Below, one piece after another: positions 58,888-64,000 of a stretch of 64,000 nt of DNA. Every line of letters begins with the position of its first letter. Position 1 is the stretch's first letter. Origin of the DNA: Sinorhizobium glycinis (GTDB lineage: Bacteria > Pseudomonadota > Alphaproteobacteria > Rhizobiales > Rhizobiaceae). The stretch spans positions 124,001 to 188,000 of the forward strand of contig NZ_LPUX01000053.1 in the NCBI RefSeq assembly GCF_001651865.1. Reading direction: 5' to 3'. Under the pieces are notes generated by a model. It worked only from the letters and a program-made list of their open reading frames with translations, ran no database searches and was not told the DNA's origin. A program made the position numbers and the translations under genes.

Positions 58888-59523
58888 ATGATCGACCGAG
58901 AGCCAACATCCAGCAATGCAGAAGCAGGTTCGCGGCCCGTCCCGACCCTGCCAATCTCGCGCCGGACGGTGCTTCAAATGACAGGAGGCGCCGCTTCGCT
59001 CGTGACAATCCCCAACATGTCCGCCCAGTCGGCCCCTGCTCCTGGCCAAATCGGCAAAGCCCTCGAACGGGTCCGTTTGATCGTCAACGGTGAGGCACGA
59101 GAACTCGAGCTCGATCCTCGGCAATCCCTGCTCGATGTGCTGCGCGAAACTCTCGACCTCACCGGTACGAAAAAGGGCTGCAACCAGGGTGCCTGTGGTG
59201 CCTGCACTATTCTTCTCAACGGCAGGCGGGTCGTTTCCTGTCTGACCCTGGCCGCCATGCACGACGGCGCCGAAATCACGACGATCGAGGGCCTTGCCAA
59301 GGGCGAAGAACTCCATCCGCTGCAGGCGGCTTTTATTCAGCATGAGGGGCTGCAATGCGGCTACTGCACTCCCGGCCAGATCATGTCGGGCGTCGGCTGC
59401 ATCGCGGAAGGCCACGCGGGCTCGCCTGAGGAAATCCAGTTCTGGATGAGCGGCAATATCTGTCGGTGCGGCGCCTATCCGGGGATCGTCGCGGCGATAG
59501 CGGATGCAGCGGAGAGGACCTGA
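58888..59523 (+). CDS. paoA: aldehyde oxidoreductase 2Fe-2S subunit with Tat signal (PaoA/YagT type)
   Basis: A 211-residue iron-sulfur subunit. A twin-arginine motif (ISRRTVLQM, residues 23-31) precedes a hydrophobic stretch, so the folded complex is exported to the periplasm. The plant-type cluster cysteines are C98, C103, C106 and C118 (GCNQGACGAC), and the second cluster is C157/C160 (CGYCTPG) with C192/C194 (ICRCG). Together with the two following genes it matches the PaoABC periplasmic aldehyde oxidoreductase. It starts 2 nt before nothing else in frame; paoB follows 2 nt after its stop. Confidence 0.9.
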   Translation: MIDREPTSSNAEAGSRPVPTLPISRRTVLQMTGGAASLVTIPNMSAQSAPAPGQIGKALERVRLIVNGEARELELDPRQSLLDVLRETLDLTGTKKGCNQGACGACTILLNGRRVVSCLTLAAMHDGAEITTIEGLAKGEELHPLQAAFIQHEGLQCGYCTPGQIMSGVGCIAEGHAGSPEEIQFWMSGNICRCGAYPGIVAAIADAAERT

Positions 59524-59525
59524 CA

Positions 59526-60503
59526 ATGCTCCCCTTCACTCTCGAGAAGGCGCAGACGGTCGAGGAGGCGATGGCGGCCGCCACAGCCGGCGCGCGCTTT
59601 ATCGCCGGCGGAACCACGCTTGTCGATCTCATGCGCGAGGAGGTGGAGCGTCCTGAACGGCTCATCGACATCAACGCACTTCCATTGGCCGACATCCATG
59701 TCGAAGGCGACGCTCTCGTAATCGGCGCGCTCGCTCGGATGGCTGACGTCGCGGCTCACCCGGAGGTGCAGGCCCTTCAACCGCTCATCGCCGAGAGCCT
59801 GATCGAGGGCGCCTCGCCGCAACTCAGGAACATGGCCTCGATCGGCGGCAACTTGCTCCAGCGCGTCCGCTGTCCCTATTTCCGGATGCTCGACGCGCCC
59901 TGCAACAAGCGCGAGCCGGGCTCGGGCTGTGCGGCGATCGACGGTCTCCATGCCGGGCATGCCATTCTCGGCACGAGCAATCATTGCTTAGCAACGCATC
60001 CTTCGGACCTCGCGGTCGCTCTCGTCGCTCTCGACGCGACCATGCGGGTCATGGGTCCGCAGGGGGAACGCAACTTTCCGGTGGAGGACCTCTACCGTCT
60101 GCCAGGCGATACGCCGCATCTCGAACACACTTTGTTGCCGGGCGAGCTTATCATTGACGTGCATGTTCCAGCAGGAGCCTACAGCCGCCGCGCGCGCTAT
60201 CTGAAAGTGCGCGATCGGGCCTCCTATGAATTCGCGCTCGTCTCGGCGGCGGCTGCGCTGGACATCGAAGGCGGCCGGATCCGCGAGGCGCGGCTCGCCG
60301 CCGGCGGCGTGGGCACGCGGCCCTGGCGCCTACGCGCCGTGGAGGAGGCGCTGATCGGCAAGGCACCGGACCGCCCGGCGTTTGAGGCGGCCGCTCGATT
60401 GGCGGTGCAGGACGCCCGGCCGCTGAAGCACAACCATTATAAAGTCGAGCTCCTGCCACGGACGATCGTCCGGGCGCTCGAAATGACGGGAGAAGTCGCA
60501 TGA
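59526..60503 (+). CDS. paoB: aldehyde oxidoreductase FAD-binding subunit (PaoB/YagS type)
   Basis: A 325-residue FAD subunit of the xanthine dehydrogenase family. The FAD loop is ARFIAGGTTLVDLMREEV, and SIGGNLLQRVRCPYF marks the family. Four cysteines (C116, C126, C135, C154) in the inserted loop match the extra 4Fe-4S cluster site reported for PaoB, which most relatives lack. Its start follows the paoA stop by 2 nt, and its end overlaps paoC by 4 nt (ATGA). Confidence 0.9.
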   Translation: MLPFTLEKAQTVEEAMAAATAGARFIAGGTTLVDLMREEVERPERLIDINALPLADIHVEGDALVIGALARMADVAAHPEVQALQPLIAESLIEGASPQLRNMASIGGNLLQRVRCPYFRMLDAPCNKREPGSGCAAIDGLHAGHAILGTSNHCLATHPSDLAVALVALDATMRVMGPQGERNFPVEDLYRLPGDTPHLEHTLLPGELIIDVHVPAGAYSRRARYLKVRDRASYEFALVSAAAALDIEGGRIREARLAAGGVGTRPWRLRAVEEALIGKAPDRPAFEAAARLAVQDARPLKHNHYKVELLPRTIVRALEMTGEVA

Positions 60504-62719
60504 CAACGAGTGTCATCGGAAAACCGCTGCCCCGAGTGGACGGGCGCGCCAAGGTGACCGGGGGTGCGCGATACGCGGCGGATTTCAATCAGCCGGGCCA
60601 GGTCTATGCGGTGATCGTCAGCGCCACTGTCGGCCTTGGCCGCATCGCCGGCATCGACAGCGCCATGGCCGAATCCATGCCCGGCATCATTGCGGTAATT
60701 ACGCATCAGAACGCGCCTCGCCTGCCCTATGGCGAGCATAAGAGCTACATTGACCCTGCGGTCGGAGAGCGGCTCCATGTGCTGCAGGACGACCGCGTGC
60801 GCTTCTACGGGCAACCGGTGGCAATCGTCGTCGCCGACACACCCGACCGTGCCGAACGGGCCGCCTCGGCGCTGGAGGTCGTCTACGAAGCGGAGCGGCC
60901 GACCGTCGATCCGTCCGACCCGACAGTAACACCGATCGTTCCGGAAGCGGCCGCGGGACACGCCGACACTTCGCGCGGCGACGCGGATGGCAGGCTTGCC
61001 GGTGCGCCCGTGAAGATCGACCAAATCTACGAGATTGCGCGGGAAAACCATAACCCGATGGAGCCGCATGCGACGATCGCCGCCTGGAGCGGCGATCGTC
61101 TCACGCTTTGGAGCAAGAGCCAGTTCGTCGTCAATGAACAGGCGGAGATCGCAGCGATATTCGGCATTCCGGCCGGGAATGTGCAGGTCATCTGTCCCTT
61201 CATCGGCGGCGCCTTCGGCACGAGCCTCAGGACATGGCCGCATGTAACCCTTGCTGCCATGGCGGCGCGGCAGACCGGGCGAGCCGTCAAGCTCGTGCTG
61301 ACGCGCAAGCAGATGTTCTTCACCACCGGTCACCGGCCGCGCACGCTGCAGCGAGTGGCGCTCGGCGCAACGGCGGACGGCAAGCTGACAAGTCTCCTCC
61401 ATGAGGGTTCTGGCGAAACCAGCCGCTACGAACAGTTCACGGAGGCGCTTACCAGCGCCAGCGGCTACATGTATTCCTGTCCGAACGTGCGCACGCAGTA
61501 CAGACTGCGGCAGCTCGACATCGGTACGCCGAATCATATGCGCGGGCCCGGCGAGGCGAGCGGCATCTTTGCGCTCGAATGTGCATTGGACGAACTGTCC
61601 TACGTCCTCGGGCTCGATCCTGTCGAACTGCGGCGGCGTAACGAACCTGAAATCGACGAGAGCGAGAACAAGCCCTTCTCCAGCCGCTCGCTGATGAAAT
61701 GCTACGAACTCGCCGCCGGGCACTTCGGTTGGTCACGCCGAGCTCCGGAGCCGCGCTCCATGCGCGACGGACGTCTCCTGATCGGCATGGGGATGGCCTC
61801 GGCCACCTATCCGGCCTACCACGCGCCCTCCAGCGCACGCGTGCGCCTGCTCCCTGACGGCACTGCCGAAGTCGCCGTGGCGGCGAGCGACATGGGTCCG
61901 GGGACCTATACGTCGATGACACAGGTGGCTGCCGAAACGCTCGGCCTGCCGATGGACCAGGTGCGTTTCAGCCTTGGCAGCTCGGATTTTCCGCCTGCTC
62001 CGTCCCATGGAGGCTCATGGACAATGGCCTCCGTCGGCTCGGCAATTCGGGCCGCCTGCATCGCGGTGCAGGAGAAAGCTGCGAGGCAGGCTGTTGCCGA
62101 CCAGCGACTGCCGGTGTTCGGCGCGGCGCTCGACGCTATCGAATGGACTGACGGCCGGCTGCGCCGTCCGGGCGACCTGTCGGCAGGCCAATCCTACGGA
62201 GAGGTCGTTTCGAGTCTCGGGGCGCCGATCGAGGCCGAGGCCTCCTCGCAGCGAGACAAGGACGCGGCCGAGCGCTATTCCATGCATTCCTTCGGAGCAG
62301 TGTTTGTCGAGGTCGCCGTCGATCCTGACGTCGGTACGATCCGCGTGCGCCGCGCTGTCGGCGCCTACGGCATCGGCCGCGTCGTCAATCCACGCCTTGC
62401 CGCGAGCCAGTGTACCGGCGGCATGATCGGCGGAATCGGCATGGCACTCATGGAGCGGACCGTTCTCGACCCGCGCGACGGGCGCCCGGTCAACGCCCAC
62501 ATGGCTGACTACCTTGTGCCGGTAAATTTAGATATCCCGCGGCTTGAGGCGTACTTCGTCGAGGAGGTCGATCCGCACGTCAACCCGCTCGGCGTCAAGG
62601 GACTTGGCGAGATCGCCCTCGTCGGCATGGCCCCGGCGGTCGCCAATGCCGTCTTCCACGCGACCGGCAAGCGCGTGCGCACCCTGCCGATCCGAATAGA
62701 GGATGTACTGACTGCTTAG
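60500..62719 (+). CDS. paoC: aldehyde oxidoreductase molybdenum-binding subunit (PaoC/YagR type)
   Basis: A 739-residue molybdopterin subunit. It begins MTTSVIGKPLPRVDGRAKVT, the usual opening. Cofactor-binding segments include FIGGAFGTSLRTWPHVTLAA, MRGPGEASGIFALECALDEL and the catalytic Glu704 in GLGEIALVG near the C-terminus. It oxidises aldehydes with electrons passed to the FAD and 2Fe-2S subunits. No XdhC/PaoD-type chaperone gene is present in this window, so maturation must use a factor encoded elsewhere. Confidence 0.92.
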   Translation: MTTSVIGKPLPRVDGRAKVTGGARYAADFNQPGQVYAVIVSATVGLGRIAGIDSAMAESMPGIIAVITHQNAPRLPYGEHKSYIDPAVGERLHVLQDDRVRFYGQPVAIVVADTPDRAERAASALEVVYEAERPTVDPSDPTVTPIVPEAAAGHADTSRGDADGRLAGAPVKIDQIYEIARENHNPMEPHATIAAWSGDRLTLWSKSQFVVNEQAEIAAIFGIPAGNVQVICPFIGGAFGTSLRTWPHVTLAAMAARQTGRAVKLVLTRKQMFFTTGHRPRTLQRVALGATADGKLTSLLHEGSGETSRYEQFTEALTSASGYMYSCPNVRTQYRLRQLDIGTPNHMRGPGEASGIFALECALDELSYVLGLDPVELRRRNEPEIDESENKPFSSRSLMKCYELAAGHFGWSRRAPEPRSMRDGRLLIGMGMASATYPAYHAPSSARVRLLPDGTAEVAVAASDMGPGTYTSMTQVAAETLGLPMDQVRFSLGSSDFPPAPSHGGSWTMASVGSAIRAACIAVQEKAARQAVADQRLPVFGAALDAIEWTDGRLRRPGDLSAGQSYGEVVSSLGAPIEAEASSQRDKDAAERYSMHSFGAVFVEVAVDPDVGTIRVRRAVGAYGIGRVVNPRLAASQCTGGMIGGIGMALMERTVLDPRDGRPVNAHMADYLVPVNLDIPRLEAYFVEEVDPHVNPLGVKGLGEIALVGMAPAVANAVFHATGKRVRTLPIRIEDVLTA

Positions 62720-62782
62720 CTTGCCCTTCGCATCCACTGGAGCGCATCGACCCTTTGGCCAACCGGCCGTCGACAGAAAGGA

Positions 62783-63403
62783 TCACTCCCCCTTCGGAGC
62801 CGGAAATTCGGCAAGCCTAGCGGCATAGCGCGCCATGGTGTCGACCTCGAAATTGACGTGGTCGCCGGCCCTGCGCTCGCCCCAGGTGGTGACCTCGAGC
62901 GAATGGCGAATCAACAGCACGTCGAACTCGGCGCCATCCACCCGATTGACGGTGAGCGATGTACCGTCGAGTGCAACGGAGCCTTTCGGCGCGACAAAGC
63001 GGGCGAGATGTTCCGGTGCCCTGAGCCGGAATCGCACGGCGTCGCCTTCCGCCTCGACGGCGAGGATTTCCGCCTGGCCGTCCACGTGGCCAGAGACGAT
63101 GTGGCCGCCAAGCTCGTCGCCGATCTTCAGCGAGCGCTCGAGATTGATGCACGTCCCCTCCCGCCAGTCGGAAATCGTCGTCAGCCTCAGGGCCTCTTCC
63201 CAGGCCTCGACTTCGAACCACCGATCGTTGCTGCCGGCCTCCGGCAGCGCCGTCACGGTCAGGCACACGCCGGCATGGGCGATCGAGGCGCCCATGTCGA
63301 TCGTCGTCGGATCATAGCTGGTCGCGACGCGAAGCTTGATGCCTTCCCTGAGCGCCGTGACCTTCTCCACGGTACCGATATCGGTGATTATGCCTGTGAA
63401 CAT
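62783..63403 (-). CDS. ribE: riboflavin synthase (alpha-chain type)
   Basis: A 206-residue enzyme that makes riboflavin from two lumazine molecules. Its two homologous lumazine-binding barrels are visible: MFTGIITDIGTVEKV with SIAHAGVCLTV, then GGHIVSGHVDGQAEI with VALDGTSLTVNRV. It overlaps the 3' end of ribD by 16 nt, showing translational coupling. ribH, its usual neighbour, is 7 kb away here. Confidence 0.96.
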   Translation of the reverse strand: MFTGIITDIGTVEKVTALREGIKLRVATSYDPTTIDMGASIAHAGVCLTVTALPEAGSNDRWFEVEAWEEALRLTTISDWREGTCINLERSLKIGDELGGHIVSGHVDGQAEILAVEAEGDAVRFRLRAPEHLARFVAPKGSVALDGTSLTVNRVDGAEFDVLLIRHSLEVTTWGERRAGDHVNFEVDTMARYAARLAEFPAPKGE

Positions 63404-64000
63404 CCGGTATCTCTTTCGTAATCCTCGAAAATGTCGTCCCCGTACCGGGCCGCGCGCTCAAGCGAGAATCCCGCCGGTACGGTCGCCCGATCAAATGGGG
63501 ATCGGATACCCTCTTCGCCAATGGTCGCCGGGCCTGTGTAAAGCAGAATTCGATCGACGAGACCCGCATCGAGAAACTGGCGCGCCGCCCGCGCCCCGCC
63601 TTCGACGAGAAGCGAGGAAATGCCGCGCGAGGCGAGTGCGGTTAGGAGGTCTTGGACGGTGTCCGCATTCAACACTTCGACGCCAGCAGCTTCAAGGGTT
63701 TTTCGACGTGCGGCGTAATCGCCCCCTCTCCCCGCCTGCAGGGAGAGGGGCAAACTGTTCTGCCCCTCATCCGCCCTTCGGGCACCTTCTCCCCGCTCGC
63801 GGGGAGAAGGGTACGCCGCGTCGCCGGCGACGACGATCAGCGGAACGTTGCGCGCCGAGCTCACCAGTTTCGACCCCACCGCCAGATCGAGACGACGATC
63901 AAGGACGATGCGGATCGGCGAACGCTCTTCAAGCCCGGGTAACCGGACGGTGAGTTCCGGGTCGTCGGCATTTGCCGTGCCGACCCCGACGAGGATGGCA
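63388..64000 (-). CDS. ribD: RibD reductase domain, partial, with in-frame repeat insertion
   Basis: C-terminal part of the bifunctional riboflavin-specific deaminase/reductase; the gene runs off the right edge, so the N-terminal deaminase domain is not seen. The visible reductase begins AILVGVGTANADDPELTVR and includes IRIVLDRRLDLAVGSKLV and the late SLLVEGGARAARQFLDAGL. Between VVAGDAA and RRKTLEAAGVEV there is an extra stretch of about 35 residues (YPSPRERGEGARRADEG...) encoded by palindromic DNA (see the repeat entry). The frame stays open across it, so the protein may be functional with an added loop. Confidence 0.92.
   Translation of the reverse strand, partial: AILVGVGTANADDPELTVRLPGLEERSPIRIVLDRRLDLAVGSKLVSSARNVPLIVVAGDAAYPSPRERGEGARRADEGQNSLPLSLQAGRGGDYAARRKTLEAAGVEVLNADTVQDLLTALASRGISSLLVEGGARAARQFLDAGLVDRILLYTGPATIGEEGIRSPFDRATVPAGFSLERAARYGDDIFEDYERDTGCSQA
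63722..63812. repeat. palindromic (RIME-like) element inserted in frame within ribD
   Basis: Two hairpins: CCCCTCTCCC (63723-63732) with GGGAGAGGGG (63741-63750), and CCTTCTCCCCGC (63785-63796) with GCGGGGAGAAGG (63799-63810). Between them is GCCCCTCATCCGCCCTTCGG-type sequence. Its length and composition resemble rhizobial palindromic repeats that are normally intergenic. It corresponds to about 35 extra residues in RibD. Confidence 0.82.

Noticed and set aside
63722-63812. Frameshift or pseudogene in ribD caused by the repeat
   Set aside because: The reading frame is continuous through the element and joins recognisable RibD sequence on both sides, so I treat it as an in-frame insertion.

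Overview
This window looks like a stretch of the main chromosome of an alphaproteobacterium of the order Rhizobiales, most probably Sinorhizobium/Ensifer. The evidence is the high-GC coding with strong GC3, the nuoA-B-C-D-x-E-F order, the clpP-clpX-lon-hupB block, rplM-rpsI, the plsX-fabH-ihfA-merR block, a proton-pumping pyrophosphatase, and palindromic intergenic repeats of the kind known from rhizobial genomes. The genus is an inference from protein resemblance recalled from memory; no search was run. No prophage, IS transposase, CRISPR array or rRNA operon is visible. The window is cut inside nuoF at the left edge and inside ribD at the right edge.

Region by region: 1-4761 (minus) is the start of the complex I operon, with a small exported protein of unknown function between nuoD and nuoE. 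5060-5764 carries two identical tRNA-Asp genes and one tRNA-Val. 5825-11760 holds a cupin, an SbcCD-like ATPase/phosphoesterase pair (YhaN/YhaO type) and a divergent MarR regulator. 11853-19898 (minus) holds an exported esterase-like phytase-family protein, then HU, Lon, ClpX and ClpP, each apparently with its own terminator. 20181-28809 is mixed accessory metabolism: a phospholipase D protein, an EEP phosphodiesterase, a cytochrome P450, a beta-helix lipoprotein, MetZ, a CoA-binding protein and a DMT transporter. 29115-36416 contains an ECHDC3-like crotonase, a thioesterase, rplM-rpsI, agmatinase, argC, heme A synthase and a metallophosphoesterase.

36726-44938 is a surface-polysaccharide locus: an acetyltransferase-like protein, a Wzc/ExoP-like copolymerase, an outer-membrane export lipoprotein, a GT4 glycosyltransferase, an undecaprenyl-phosphate sugar transferase and a Wzy/ligase-like polymerase. 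Its gene content resembles the unipolar polysaccharide/glucomannan loci of Agrobacterium and Rhizobium. 45435-50906 returns to housekeeping functions: tRNA-Pro, MerR, IHF-alpha, FabH, PlsX, a DUF177 protein, a cytochrome bc1 chaperone and BamE. hppA, an MFS transporter, nusB and ribH follow.

55834-62719 is a block of plus-strand genes lying between ribH-nusB and ribD-ribE, all four of which are on the minus strand. It includes an AraC regulator and a three-subunit molybdenum aldehyde oxidoreductase of the exported PaoABC type, so riboflavin genes that are often neighbours are separated here by about 7 kb.

The least ordinary signals are at the repeat level. A palindromic element of roughly 100 bp sits in frame inside the reductase domain of ribD. 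A two-hairpin repeat of about 103 bp occurs upstream of both plsX and hppA, with compensatory base changes between the copies. A perfect 44-bp inverted repeat lies between convergent genes at 28857-29051. The Wzc-like protein also has a nucleotide-binding site that lacks the P-loop lysine.
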